From contig NZ_BMUE01000005.1 of assembly GCF_014650035.1 (NCBI RefSeq), positions 186,001 to 250,000 of the forward strand: a DNA stretch of 64,000 nucleotides, written 5' to 3'. The position numbers and the translations under genes are program-made. Of the stretch, positions 27,036 to 35,548 are shown one piece after another; the first letter of the stretch is position 1; each line of letters opens with the position of its first letter. Below the pieces are notes generated by a model that did not search any database, was not told the origin of the DNA, and saw only the letters and a program-made list of their open reading frames with translations. The DNA is from Streptomyces lucensis JCM 4490. Its GTDB lineage: Bacteria; Actinomycetota; Actinomycetes; Streptomycetales; Streptomycetaceae.

Positions 27036-28376
27036 ATGCAGCCCAACACTCTGCTCGACGCGATCCTGGACGAGGCGGGGATCTCACACGCGGGGCTCGC
27101 CGCCCACGTGAACCAGGCGGGCCGAAGGCGCGGTCTCGCGCTTCGCTACGAACACACCGCCGTGGCGAGGTGGTTGAAGGGCCAGCGGCCCCGCGGCCAG
27201 GTGCCGGACCTGATCTGCGAGGTGCTGGCCGGGCGGCTGCACCGGCCGGTGACCCTGGACGACATCGGCCTCGGGGTGCCCGGCGAGCCGAGCGCGCCGC
27301 ACGCGGGGTCGCTGGGCGGGTTCGTGGAGCGTGCCACCGCGCTGTGGCGGTCCGACGAACAGCAGCGGCCGCATGTGCTCGGGGCCCCGGCCGTCACCGG
27401 CACCCCCGCCGTCATGCCGGTGTGGGAGTGGGAGAACCCGCCCGAGGACGTCGACGTCTCGCGCGGTGGCCGGCACCAGGTGACCTGTGCCGACATCGAG
27501 ATGCTGCGCGCCGCCCGAGCGCACTACGAGCAGCTGTACCGCAAGGCCGGCGGCATAGCGACCCGGACGCGCATCGTCGGCTTCCTCAACGCCGAGGCCG
27601 CGCCGCTGCTGCGCGGCAGCTACACCGACGCCACCGGCCGCCAACTGCACCGGGCCACCGGCGGGCTGGTCGCGATCGCGGGCATCTGCGCCTACGACTC
27701 CGACGCCCACGGCCTCGCCCAGCGCTACTTCCACCAGGCGCTCAGGCTCGCGAAGGCCAGCGGGGACCGGGGGCTCGGCGCCTACGTGATAGCCCTGCTG
27801 GTCAACCAGTCGCTGTTCATGCGGGAGTACCGCCAGGCCGTCGCCTTCGCCGAGGCCGCGCTGCGCGCCGCCGGCCGGCACATCACCCCCGCCCTCGCCT
27901 CCGACCTGTACGCGATGCAGGCCAAGGCGTACGCCCACCTCGGCGACTCGAGCAGCGCCCTGGCCTGCATCCGGCGCGCCGAGACGGCCGCCGACCGCAT
28001 CATGCGCGGACACGAGCCCGACGAGACCGGTTACGTCCAGCCCGGCCTGGTCAACGTGCAGGTGGCCGAGGCGCTGCTCAGTCTCGGCGAGCTGGCCGCC
28101 GCCCGGGAGCACGCGGCCGCGGCGGTGGACAACCCGGCGCACGACCGCGGGCGGGTGCACCGGCTCGCCATGCTCAGCACCATCGAACTGCGCCAGGGCG
28201 ACGCCGACCGGGCCGTGGCCAGCGCGGTGCAGATGGCCGAACAGGCGCGCGGGATGGAGTCCCAGCGGCTGCGCGACCGGCTGCGCGCGGTGCGCGAGTA
28301 CCTGGTGCGCTGCGGCTCCGCCGGGACCGCCGAGGCCGCCGAACTCATCGACGGGGCGCTGCGCGTGCCGTTGTAG
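27036..28376 (+). CDS. NsdA-like HTH/TPR regulator
   Basis: 446 residues. The N-terminal HTH (about 8-60: LLDAILDEAGISHAGLAAHVN and YEHTAVARWLKGQRP) matches the Streptomyces-specific NsdA/NsdB-type family, and about 150-440 is a string of TPR-like helices (AQRYFHQALRLAKASGD, YRQAVAFAEAALRAAG, AYAHLGDSSSALACIRRAE). NsdA proteins repress antibiotic production and differentiation in S. coelicolor. ATG 27036 with GGGGG ahead. A strong palindrome lies at 26968-26988 and could be its own operator. Single-gene unit. Target genes are unknown. Confidence 0.8.
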   Translation: MQPNTLLDAILDEAGISHAGLAAHVNQAGRRRGLALRYEHTAVARWLKGQRPRGQVPDLICEVLAGRLHRPVTLDDIGLGVPGEPSAPHAGSLGGFVERATALWRSDEQQRPHVLGAPAVTGTPAVMPVWEWENPPEDVDVSRGGRHQVTCADIEMLRAARAHYEQLYRKAGGIATRTRIVGFLNAEAAPLLRGSYTDATGRQLHRATGGLVAIAGICAYDSDAHGLAQRYFHQALRLAKASGDRGLGAYVIALLVNQSLFMREYRQAVAFAEAALRAAGRHITPALASDLYAMQAKAYAHLGDSSSALACIRRAETAADRIMRGHEPDETGYVQPGLVNVQVAEALLSLGELAAAREHAAAAVDNPAHDRGRVHRLAMLSTIELRQGDADRAVASAVQMAEQARGMESQRLRDRLRAVREYLVRCGSAGTAEAAELIDGALRVPL

Positions 28377-28381
28377 GCCCC

Positions 28382-28395
28382 CTGTGGGTACACAG
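28382..28395. promoter_or_regulatory. CTGTG/CACAG dyad before the Nudix gene
   Basis: CTGTG (28382-28386) and CACAG (28391-28395) flank a 4-nt spacer, 47 bp before the GTG start of the Nudix gene. It could be an operator, but the arms are short. Confidence 0.25.
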
Positions 28396-28441
28396 TCCCT
28401 GCTGCGATATTGCCACTTACTCGGCGGAAGGTGGCAGAACC

Positions 28442-28978
28442 GTGCAGTGGACGAAGCAGAACGAACAAACTGTCTATGAAAACCGCTGGTTCAGCGTCAA
28501 TCTCGCGGATGTCGAGCTGCCGGACGGACGGCACCTCGACCACTTCCTGATCCGGCTGCGGCCGGTCGCCGTCGCCACGGTGGTCAACGAGGCCAACGAG
28601 GTCCTGCTCCTGTGGCGCCACCGCTTCATCACCGACAGCTGGGGCTGGGAACTGGCCGCCGGCGTCGTGGAGGACGGCGAGGACATCGCGAGCGCGGCCG
28701 CCAGGGAACTGGAGGAGGAGACCGGCTGGCGCCCGGGGCGCCTGCACCACCTCATGAGCGTGGAGCCGTCCAACGGCCTCACCGACGCCCGGCACCACAT
28801 CTACTGGTCCGACCGGGGCGAGTACACCGGACACCCCGTGGACGACTTCGAGTCGGACCGCCGCGAGTGGGTCCCCCTCAAACTCGTCCCCGACCTGATC
28901 GCCCGCGGGGAGGTCCCGGCCGCCAACATGGCGGCCGCGTTACTCCTGCTGCACCACCTCAGGCTCGCGGAGGGCTGA
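28442..28978 (+). CDS. Nudix hydrolase (ADP-ribose pyrophosphatase-like), contains a TTA codon
   Basis: 178 residues. The full Nudix box GVVEDGEDIASAAARELEEETGW is present from about residue 77 (Gly, Glu and REUxEExGU spacing intact), with the ADP-ribose/NDP-sugar style features of the YffH/NudF group (VYENRWFSVNLADVELPDG start; GWELAAG). It cleaves nucleoside diphosphate linkages using Mg. GTG 28442 follows GGAAGGTGG. Leu near residue 167 is encoded by TTA (28940-28942); the tRNA for this codon (bldA) appears late in Streptomyces development, so full expression may be limited to late growth. Convergent with the small TTA-containing gene on the minus strand. Confidence 0.9.
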   Translation: MQWTKQNEQTVYENRWFSVNLADVELPDGRHLDHFLIRLRPVAVATVVNEANEVLLLWRHRFITDSWGWELAAGVVEDGEDIASAAARELEEETGWRPGRLHHLMSVEPSNGLTDARHHIYWSDRGEYTGHPVDDFESDRREWVPLKLVPDLIARGEVPAANMAAALLLLHHLRLAEG

Positions 28979-28983
28979 AGGCC

Positions 28984-29244
28984 TCAGTGGGCGGCGAGCG
29001 CCTGCCAGACCGCCACGACCAGGGCGCCCAGTGCCGTGAGCGCGGCGAGCGACGGCAGCGGCCAGCGGGCGTGCTCCAGTGAACTCATGCGGCTGTTCAG
29101 CTCGTCCAGTTCCTTCGCGGTCTCCTCGGTGCGGTGACTGAGCAGGGCCAGCCCTCCCTCGACGCGGGCGTAGGCCACGTCGAGGCGGCGCCGTAACTCT
29201 GCGAGTTCTCCGTGGACCACGGGATGCTCCTGATCGGCGGTCAC
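28984..29244 (-). CDS. Small coiled-coil protein with C-terminal membrane helix, TTA codon
   Basis: 86 residues. GTG 29244 has a perfect GGAAGGAG site upstream. About 10-60 is a heptad-like helical region (LAELRRRLDVAYARVEGGLALL, in part, and ELDELNSRMSSLE), and about 65-84 (LAALTALGALVVAVWQALA) is a membrane helix, so the protein is tail-anchored. Leu17 uses the rare TTA codon (29194-29196). I recognise no family. It ends 5 bp from the convergent Nudix gene, which also has a TTA. Confidence 0.7.
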   Translation of the reverse strand: MTADQEHPVVHGELAELRRRLDVAYARVEGGLALLSHRTEETAKELDELNSRMSSLEHARWPLPSLAALTALGALVVAVWQALAAH

Positions 29245-29387
29245 GGGTCGACTCCTTCCGGTGGTCGGCAGGGATGGTTCCGCATCCCTTGCATGCGCAT
29301 GAGGAGTCAACCCGCCTGGTGGGCGCGTGGGGAGCGTGTGTGCCGGGCATATGCGGGCCCGGCGCGCACACGGTGTGTGAAAGGGAC

Positions 29388-29418
29388 GGGCCCGGCACCG
29401 GAAACCGGTGCCGGGCCC
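29388..29418 (-). terminator. Terminator after the 3-hydroxyacyl-CoA dehydrogenase gene
   Basis: A perfect 14-bp stem, GGGCCCGGCACCGG with CCGGTGCCGGGCCC around AAA, lies 21 bp past the dehydrogenase stop on the minus strand. A T-containing tail (CCCTTTCACA) follows on that strand. Confidence 0.85.
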
Positions 29419-29438
29419 ACGGGCGTAGCGGACGGTAG

Positions 29439-30299
29439 TCAGCCGTAGGTGTAGAAGCCCGAGCCGGTCTTCCGGCCGAGCCGGCCCGCCTCGACCATGC
29501 GCTGCAGCAGCGGGGGAGCGGCGTACAGCGGCTCCTTGTACTCGGCGTACATCGAGTTCGCGATGGAGACGATGGTGTCCAGGCCGATCAGGTCGGACAG
29601 CTTCAGCGGGCCCATCGGGTGGGCGCAGCCCATCTCCATGCCGTTGTCGATGTCCTCGCGGCTCGCGATACCCGACTCGAACATCCGGATCGCGGACAGC
29701 AGGTAGGGCACGAGCAGCGCGTTGACGACGAACCCGGAGCGGTCCTGGGCGCGGATGGCGTGCTTGCCGAGGGCCTTCTCGGCGAAGACCTGGGCGCGGC
29801 TGAGGGTGCCCTCGGACGTGGTGAGCGCCGGGATCAGCTCGACCAGCGCCTGCACCGGGGCCGGGTTGAAGAAGTGGATGCCCACCACGTGGTCGGGTCG
29901 GGAGGTGGCGACGGCCAGCTTCACCAGCGGGATGGAGGAGGTGTTGGACGCCAGGATCGCGTCCGCGCGCGTCACCACCTGGTCCAGCACCTGGAAGATC
30001 TCCGTCTTGACCTGCTCGTTCTCCACGACCGCCTCGATCACGAGGTCGCGGTCGGCGAACTCGCCGAGGTCGGTGGTGAAGCTCAGGCGCGCCTGCGTGG
30101 CGTCCCGCTCCTCCTCCGTGATCTTGCCGCGCTCGGCGGCCTTGGCCAGGGAGCCGAACAGCCGGGTACGGCCGATCTCCAGGGCCTCACCGGTGGTCTC
30201 GGCGACCTTCACGTCCAGTCCCGCGCGGGCGCACACCTCGGCGATGCCCGCGCCCATCTGGCCGCAGCCCACGACTCCGACGCGCTCGATGTCGGTCAC
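29439..30299 (-). CDS. 3-hydroxybutyryl-CoA dehydrogenase
   Basis: 286 residues. Rossmann motif GVVGCGQMGAGIAE (8-21), then the HCDH family landmarks SNTSSIPLVKLA near 119, HFFNPAPVQALVELIP with the catalytic His near 141, and QDRSGFVVNALLVPYLLSAIRMFESG leading the C-terminal domain. It interconverts acetoacetyl-CoA and 3-hydroxybutyryl-CoA with NAD(P). GTG 30299 with AAGGGAACGAT ahead. Single gene, so it probably feeds PHB/butyryl-CoA metabolism and ethylmalonyl-CoA supply. Divergent from the GHL10 gene. Confidence 0.95.
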   Translation of the reverse strand: MTDIERVGVVGCGQMGAGIAEVCARAGLDVKVAETTGEALEIGRTRLFGSLAKAAERGKITEEERDATQARLSFTTDLGEFADRDLVIEAVVENEQVKTEIFQVLDQVVTRADAILASNTSSIPLVKLAVATSRPDHVVGIHFFNPAPVQALVELIPALTTSEGTLSRAQVFAEKALGKHAIRAQDRSGFVVNALLVPYLLSAIRMFESGIASREDIDNGMEMGCAHPMGPLKLSDLIGLDTIVSIANSMYAEYKEPLYAAPPLLQRMVEAGRLGRKTGSGFYTYG

Positions 30300-30467
30300 A
30301 TCGTTCCCTTCGCTGGTGTTCTCCGGGTCCGGCAGGACCTCCGGGTTCGGCGCCTGCTCCGAACGTGCACGTTACCGGCAGATATCGATGATCGATCGCG
30401 CGGGTGGGGGCATCCTGGGGCCCACGACGATCCGCGACGGAGCGGATCCGGACTGTGAGGTGGCCGG

Positions 30468-31760
30468 ATGGCGCGCATGTCACGGCGGGTCTTCACGCTG
30501 TCGGCCCTGTCGGTACTCGCCGCCACGGGCGGGGGCGCGGCGGCCTGCGGCGCGGCGGCACCGCGGAGCGGGACGGCGGCACGCGCCGCGGCGGGGCGGC
30601 CCGCGCCGGAGGCCGGCCGTGCGTCGCGGGCGCCCGCGGAGATGCGGGGGGTGTGGCTCGCGACCGTCACCAACCGCGACTGGCCCTCGCGGCCCGGCCT
30701 GACCGCGGCCGCCCAGCGCGGGGAACTGACGGCCCACCTCGACAAGGCGGTGCGCGACCGGCTGAACACGGTGATCCTCCAGGTGCGGCCCACCGCGGAC
30801 GCCCTGTGGCCCTCGCCGTACGAGCCCTGGTCGGAGTGCCTCACCGGTCGCCAGGGCCGGAATCCGGGCTGGGACCCGCTCGGCACCGCGGTGCGCGAGG
30901 CCCACGCCCGGGGCCTGGAACTGCACGCCTGGTTCAACCCCTACCGGATCGCCCTGCACGCCGACCCCACCCGGCTCACCGCCTCCCACCCCGCCCGCAG
31001 GCACCCCGACTGGGTCGTGCCCTACGACGGGCGGCTCCACTACAACCCCGGCCTGCCGGAGGTCCGGGCCTTCGTCCAGCGGGCGATGCTCGACGCCGTC
31101 GCCAGGTACCCGGTCGACGCCGTCCACTTCGACGACTACTTCTACCCCTACCCGGTAGCCGGCCAGACCTTCGACGACGCGGACGCCTACGACCGCCACG
31201 GCGGCGCGTTCGGCAGCAGGGCCGCCTGGCGGCGGGACAACATCGACCGGCTGGTGCGGGAGATGGCCGCCGGCATCGAGCGGGTCCGGCCCGGCACCCG
31301 GTTCGGGATCAGCCCCTTCGGGGTGTGGCGCAACGCCGCGACCGACCCCCGCGGCTCCGACACGCAGGCGGGCGTCCAGACGTACGACGACCTGCACGCG
31401 GACACCCGCAAGTGGGTCCGGGAGAACTGGATCGACTACGTGGTCCCGCAGCTGTACTGGCACATCGGCTACGCCGACGCCGACTACGCGGAGCTGGCCG
31501 CCTGGTGGGCCGAGACCGCCCGCGGCACGCGGACACACCTGTACCTCGGCGAGGCCCTGTACAAGGCGGGCGCCGCCGAGGAGCCGTCGGCCTGGCAGGA
31601 CCCGGTCGAGCTGTCCCGGCATCTGACCCTCGCCGCCGCTCATCCGCAGGTGCGCGGGCATGTGTTCTTCGCCGGCAAGGAGGTGGCGGCGGACCCCATC
31701 GGGGCGATGGCGCGCGTGGTCGCCGATCACTACGAGCGATCGGCGAAGCCACCGCGTTGA
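30468..31760 (+). CDS. GHL10 (DUF187, YngK-like) exported glycoside hydrolase-like lipoprotein
   Basis: 430 residues. Tat signal SRRVFTLSALSVLAATG near 5-20 with a possible lipobox ending AAAC at residue about 28. The mature part starts EMRGVWLATVTNRDWPSRPG and continues with VILQVRPTADALWPSPYEPW, ELHAWFNPYRI, AVHFDDYFYPYP and ISPFGVWRN, all typical of the PF02638 glycosyl-hydrolase-like 10 family, thought to act on cell-surface glycans. The acidic DDYFYP segment probably holds catalytic residues. ATG 30468 after GAGGTGG; ATG 30477 also possible. No neighbouring carbohydrate genes. Confidence 0.88.
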   Translation: MARMSRRVFTLSALSVLAATGGGAAACGAAAPRSGTAARAAAGRPAPEAGRASRAPAEMRGVWLATVTNRDWPSRPGLTAAAQRGELTAHLDKAVRDRLNTVILQVRPTADALWPSPYEPWSECLTGRQGRNPGWDPLGTAVREAHARGLELHAWFNPYRIALHADPTRLTASHPARRHPDWVVPYDGRLHYNPGLPEVRAFVQRAMLDAVARYPVDAVHFDDYFYPYPVAGQTFDDADAYDRHGGAFGSRAAWRRDNIDRLVREMAAGIERVRPGTRFGISPFGVWRNAATDPRGSDTQAGVQTYDDLHADTRKWVRENWIDYVVPQLYWHIGYADADYAELAAWWAETARGTRTHLYLGEALYKAGAAEEPSAWQDPVELSRHLTLAAAHPQVRGHVFFAGKEVAADPIGAMARVVADHYERSAKPPR

Positions 31761-31779
31761 GCCACCGCCTCGTCCGCAG

Positions 31780-31980
31780 CTACTGCGGCTTGCGCTCCTC
31801 CTGGTGACGGACCTCGCAGTCCGGGCCGGGGGACATCACGGCCTCACGTCCGTCCTGAAAGCGGACCCGGTACGGCGGATTGCCGTCCGTGCCCATCACC
31901 TCGACGACTTCCGTGACCTGGTCGTGTTGGCCGACCACCCTGCCGTGCTGGACAAGGCGGTCGCCCTTGGATGCGTGCAT
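31780..31980 (-). CDS. DUF1918 protein
   Basis: 66 residues. Begins MHASKGDRLVQHGRVVGQHDQ and carries the family's VTEVVEVMGTDGNPPYRVRF then DGREAVMSPGPDCEV, a small SH3-like beta-barrel typical of DUF1918. Such proteins are common and uncharacterised in actinobacteria. It ends 19 bp from the convergent GHL10 gene. Function unknown. Confidence 0.85.
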   Translation of the reverse strand: MHASKGDRLVQHGRVVGQHDQVTEVVEVMGTDGNPPYRVRFQDGREAVMSPGPDCEVRHQEERKPQ

Positions 31981-32000
31981 CTACAGGCCCTCCTCAACGT

Positions 32001-32948
32001 TCACGACCGCTGGGTGACGGCGATGCACACGAGCACCGCGACCGCGGTCAGGGGAGCGGCCGCCGTGAAGTGCTCGCCCAGCAGCAGCGCCGACCACACC
32101 AGTGTGAGCAGCGGCTGGGCCAACTGCAACTGGCTGGCCCGGGGCACCCCGATGGCCGCCATCCCCCGGTACCAGACGACCAGGCCGAGGAACTGCGAGC
32201 CCAGCGCCACCCACAGCACACCGGCGACGCCGTGCGCGGTGAGGTGCACCGGCTCGTACGCCAGCGCGACGGCGGCGGCCGGCACGGTGAGCGGCAGGCA
32301 CAGCACCAGCGCCCAGCCGATGACCTGCCACCCCGGCATCACCCGGGCCAGCCGGCCGCCCTCGCAGTACCCGGCCGCGCAGACCAGCAGGGCCGCGAAC
32401 AGGTAGCCGTCGGCGGCCGTGAGCGCGCCGCCGCTCTGGCCGATCGTGAAGGCGAGCACGGCCGCCGCGCCCGCCACGGCCGCCTGCCAGAACCGGCGGG
32501 AGGGCCGGCTGCCGTGGCGCAGGGCCGAGAACACGGCGGTGGTCAGCGGCAGCAGCCCCACCACGACGGCGGCGTGCGCGGTGGTGGAGGTCTGCAGGGC
32601 GAGCGTCGTCAGCATCGGGAAGCCCAGCACCACGCCGAGGGCGACGACGGCCAGCCCCGGCAGGTGCTGCCGCCCGGGCAGTCGTACCCCCTCCCGCGCC
32701 CGGCCGCCCGCACGCGGGCGCGCCCCCGCCGCCAGCAGGCAACCGCCCGCGACGAGCGCGGCGAGGACGCTGCGCACCGCCACCAGGGTCCACGGGCCGA
32801 AGCCCTCCAGACCCCAGGCCGTGGCCGGGAAGGTCAGCGAGAAGGAGGCGACACCGAGCGCCGCCAGTCCGGTGCCCAGGGCACGGTGCTCCCGGGGTGC
32901 GGTGACCGCTATCGGGGTCGCGTCAATAGCGCTACTGTGTGCTCTCAT
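32001..32948 (-). CDS. EamA/DMT-family transporter
   Basis: 315 residues with about ten membrane helices in two EamA repeats (GLAALGVASFSLTFPATAWG in the first, QFLGLVVWYRGMAAIGVPRAS then LAQPLLTLVWSALLLGE in the second). Drug/metabolite exporters of this type often eject amino acids or related compounds. It starts at ATG 32948, whose complementary bases overlap the ATG of the divergent MocR gene by 2 bp; a TACGCT -10 only 5 nt ahead suggests a leaderless mRNA. Paired with a MocR regulator, so export of a metabolite sensed by that regulator is likely. Substrate unknown. Confidence 0.88.
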   Translation of the reverse strand: MRAHSSAIDATPIAVTAPREHRALGTGLAALGVASFSLTFPATAWGLEGFGPWTLVAVRSVLAALVAGGCLLAAGARPRAGGRAREGVRLPGRQHLPGLAVVALGVVLGFPMLTTLALQTSTTAHAAVVVGLLPLTTAVFSALRHGSRPSRRFWQAAVAGAAAVLAFTIGQSGGALTAADGYLFAALLVCAAGYCEGGRLARVMPGWQVIGWALVLCLPLTVPAAAVALAYEPVHLTAHGVAGVLWVALGSQFLGLVVWYRGMAAIGVPRASQLQLAQPLLTLVWSALLLGEHFTAAAPLTAVAVLVCIAVTQRS

Positions 32949-32975
32949 GCAGGAGCGTAGCAGTGTGAGTGAACT
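32909..32975. promoter_or_regulatory. Divergent leaderless promoter region of the EamA and MocR genes
   Basis: Start codons of both genes share the CATG at 32946-32949. On the plus strand TACTGT (32933-32938) is a -10 8 bp before the ATG. On the minus strand TACGCT lies 5 bp before the other ATG with a 17-nt spacer to TTCTGC. The palindrome TAGCGCTA (32927-32934) and the dyad GCTAC/GTAGC (32931-32935, 32957-32961) are candidate MocR sites. A GTG start for MocR at 32965 with AGGAG ahead is an alternative. Confidence 0.55.
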
Positions 32976-34380
32976 GGCAGAACAGCTCCGGCGGGAGGTG
33001 AACCGCTACTCCCCGGATGAGAAGCTGCCGTCGAGCCGGGCGCTGGTGGAGCGGTACCGGGTGAGTCCGGTGACCGTCTCCCGGGCCATCGCCCAGCTGG
33101 CCGCCGAGGGCCTGGTGGTCACCCGGCCCGGGGCCGGCGCCTTCCGGGCCCGGCCGCGAGCGGCGCAGGCCCCGGCCGGGGACACCTCCTGGCAGGAGAT
33201 CGCGCTGAGCGCCGACGGCGCGAGTGACCTCGTGCCGCGCACCGTGGACGCCTTCGGCGTCCTGGCCTCGCTGGCCGCGCCGCCGCCCGGAGTGCTGGAG
33301 TTCAACGGCGGCTATCTGCATCCCGCCCTGCAGCCGGAGCGGGCGATGGCGGCGGCCCTGGCCCGGGCCGGGCGGCGGCCGGGCGCCTGGGGGAGGCCAC
33401 CGCTGGAGGGACTGCCTGAGCTGCGGGAGTGGTTCGCGCGCTCGATCGGCGGGACCGTCACGGCGGCGGACGTGCTGATCGCGGCGGGCGGCCAGGCCGC
33501 GCTGGCCACCGCTCTGCGCGCGCTCGCCCCGCCCGGCGCCCCGGTCCTCGTCGAGTCGCCGACCTACCCGGGCATGCTGGCCCTCGCCCGCGCGGCCGGC
33601 CTGCGCCCAGTGCCGGTGCCCGTGGACTCCGACGGGGTGCGTCCCGGCCTGCTCGCCGATGCCTTCCGGGCCAGCGGCGCCCGGGTGTTCGTCTGCCAGC
33701 CGCTCTTCCAGAACCCCACCGGCGCCGTCCTGGCCCCCAGGCGGCGCGCCGAGGTGCTGCGCATCGCCCGCGAGGCCGGCGCGTTCGTCGTCGAGGACGA
33801 CTTCGTCCGGCGCCTGGTGCACGCCGACGCGAGCCCGCTGCCCCGCCCGCTGGCCGCCGAGGACCCGGACGGTGTGGTCGTCCACGTCGGCTCGCTGACC
33901 AAGGCGGCCTCGCCCAGCTTCCGGGTGTGCGCGCTGGCCGCGCGCGGCCCGGTGCTGCAACGCCTGCGCGCCATCCAGGTCGTGGACAGCTTCTTCGTCC
34001 CCCGGCCGCTGCAGGAGGCCGCCCTGGAGCTCGTCGGCTCGCCGGCCTGGGCACGTCATCTGCGGGTCCTGGCGGCCGAATTGAAGGCCCGCCGTGACGC
34101 CATGACGAGTGCGCTCGCCCGGTACCTGCCCGAACTGGCCCTCCCGCACGTCCCGTCCGGCGGATACCACCTGTGGCTGCGCCTGCCCGACGGCGCCGAC
34201 GAGTCCGCCTTCGCCGCCGCCTGCCTGCGCACCGGCGTCGCCCTCGCCCCCGGCCGCCCCTACTTCAGCGCCGAACCCCCGGCCGGCCACGTCCGGCTGA
34301 GCTTCGCGGCGGTCGCCGGCACGGACGAGATCACGGACGGCGTACGGCGGCTGCGCGCGGCCTGGGACGAGGCGCGGTAG
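32947..34380 (+). CDS. MocR-family regulator (GntR HTH fused to aminotransferase)
   Basis: 477 residues (471 from the GTG 32965, which has AGGAG ahead). Winged HTH about 5-75 (LPSSRALVERYRVSPVTVSRA), linker, then a class I aminotransferase-like domain about 110-475 with PLP-binding Lys319 in GSLTKAASPS, NPTG turn, and HVRLSFAAV near the end. MocR proteins use bound PLP or an aminotransferase intermediate as effector. Next to a divergent EamA exporter whose start overlaps it, so regulation of that exporter is likely, analogous to PdxR-type systems. The effector is not predictable. Confidence 0.9.
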   Translation: MQERSSVSELAEQLRREVNRYSPDEKLPSSRALVERYRVSPVTVSRAIAQLAAEGLVVTRPGAGAFRARPRAAQAPAGDTSWQEIALSADGASDLVPRTVDAFGVLASLAAPPPGVLEFNGGYLHPALQPERAMAAALARAGRRPGAWGRPPLEGLPELREWFARSIGGTVTAADVLIAAGGQAALATALRALAPPGAPVLVESPTYPGMLALARAAGLRPVPVPVDSDGVRPGLLADAFRASGARVFVCQPLFQNPTGAVLAPRRRAEVLRIAREAGAFVVEDDFVRRLVHADASPLPRPLAAEDPDGVVVHVGSLTKAASPSFRVCALAARGPVLQRLRAIQVVDSFFVPRPLQEAALELVGSPAWARHLRVLAAELKARRDAMTSALARYLPELALPHVPSGGYHLWLRLPDGADESAFAAACLRTGVALAPGRPYFSAEPPAGHVRLSFAAVAGTDEITDGVRRLRAAWDEAR

Positions 34381-34440
34381 GAGCACCGCCCGGCGGAAAC
34401 CCGGTCGACGGCCCTCCCGCCGGCTTGCGAGGATCGGCGC

Positions 34441-34902
34441 ATGACCGACGCGCCCGGCCTTCCCGACGGCTACGAGTTCTCCGCCGACCCCGCCCGAGTG
34501 GACGCCGACCGCGTCCACGGCTGGCTGTCGACCGACGCCTACTGGGCGATCGGCCGGCCCCGTGAGACACACGACGCGGCGATGGCGGCCTCCCTGAACT
34601 TCGGGGTCTACGAGCGGGCCTCGGGAGAGCAGGTGGCGTACGCGCGCGTGGTGACCGACACGGCGACGTTCGCCTGGCTCGCCGACGTGTACGTCGACCC
34701 CTCGGTGCGCGGCAAGGGCGTCGGCACGGCGTTCGTCGGCCGCATCCGCGACCACCTCCGGCCGTTCGGCCTGCGCCGGATCCTGCTGGCCACCCAGGAC
34801 GCGCAGGGCGTCTACGAGAAGGCCGGCTTCCGGCCGCTGGACCGGCCGGAGCAGTGGATGGTCCACCTTCCCGTGGAGCAAGCATCGGCATACCCGCGGT
34901 AA
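34441..34902 (+). CDS. GNAT-family N-acetyltransferase
   Basis: 153 residues. Acetyl-CoA motif A is VDPSVRGKGVGTAFV at about 90-104 (Gly-Lys-Gly-Val-Gly pyrophosphate loop), followed by ILLATQDAQGVYEKAGF, the C-terminal motif. This size and EFSADPARVDADRVHGWLST start are typical of small actinobacterial GNATs annotated as acetyltransferases. ATG 34441. Preceded 60 bp by the MocR gene stop, no overlap. Substrate unknown. Confidence 0.88.
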   Translation: MTDAPGLPDGYEFSADPARVDADRVHGWLSTDAYWAIGRPRETHDAAMAASLNFGVYERASGEQVAYARVVTDTATFAWLADVYVDPSVRGKGVGTAFVGRIRDHLRPFGLRRILLATQDAQGVYEKAGFRPLDRPEQWMVHLPVEQASAYPR

Positions 34903-34954
34903 CTCCCCGGTAACAGGTCTTGACCCGCGTACTCACTCGGCTCACCATCACGGC

Positions 34955-35548
34955 ATGCCACTGAGGGTGACGTTCGTCGCCGCCGCGCGCAGCACCCCCC
35001 TGCTCGCGGAGCGCTTCGATGACGACCGGCCGCTGGACCTGGCCGGCTGGGAAGAGGTGCAGCGCGCCGCCGGGGACCTGCTGCCACTGGCGGCGGCCGA
35101 GCTGCGCTACTGCTCGCCCACCCCGCGCAGCCGGGCCACCGGCGACGCCCTGGGGTACGCCCCGCTGGTGCAGCCGGCCCTGCGGGACTGCGACATGGGC
35201 CGCTGGCGCGGGCTGACGCTGGGCGAGGCGATGGCCCGTGAGCCGGACGCGGTCGACGCCTGGCTCGCCGACCCGCGGGCCACACCGCACGGCGGTGAGT
35301 CGCTGCTGGCCTTCATCTCCCGGGTCGGCGGCTGGCTCGACACCCGGCCGGTGGACGACGGCGGCGGGATCGTGGCCGTCGCCGAGCCCTCGGTGATCCG
35401 CGCGGCCCTGGTCTACGCCCTGAAGGCGCCGCCCTCGACCTACTGGAACATCGACGTGCGCCCGCTGTGCACGACCACCGTGGCCGGCCGTTCGGGCCGC
35501 TGGAACCTCTGCCTGAGCGGCGTCCGCCCTCAGCCCTCGCGTGCGTAG
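34955..35548 (+). CDS. Histidine-phosphatase-fold protein without catalytic histidines
   Basis: 197 residues. Overall order matches the phosphoglycerate-mutase-like/histidine phosphatase family: LRYCSPTPRSRATGDALG, CDMGRWRGLTLGEAMAREPDAVDAWLAD and GGESLLAFISRVGGWL. However, the N-terminal RHG is absent (VTFVAAARSTPLL) and the second catalytic His is replaced (VAVAEPSVIRAAL, where VxHG would be expected). Phosphatase activity is therefore unlikely; a binding or CoA/sugar role is possible. It overlaps the convergent DUF6314 gene by 19 bp at its 3' end. Confidence 0.8.
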   Translation: MPLRVTFVAAARSTPLLAERFDDDRPLDLAGWEEVQRAAGDLLPLAAAELRYCSPTPRSRATGDALGYAPLVQPALRDCDMGRWRGLTLGEAMAREPDAVDAWLADPRATPHGGESLLAFISRVGGWLDTRPVDDGGGIVAVAEPSVIRAALVYALKAPPSTYWNIDVRPLCTTTVAGRSGRWNLCLSGVRPQPSRA

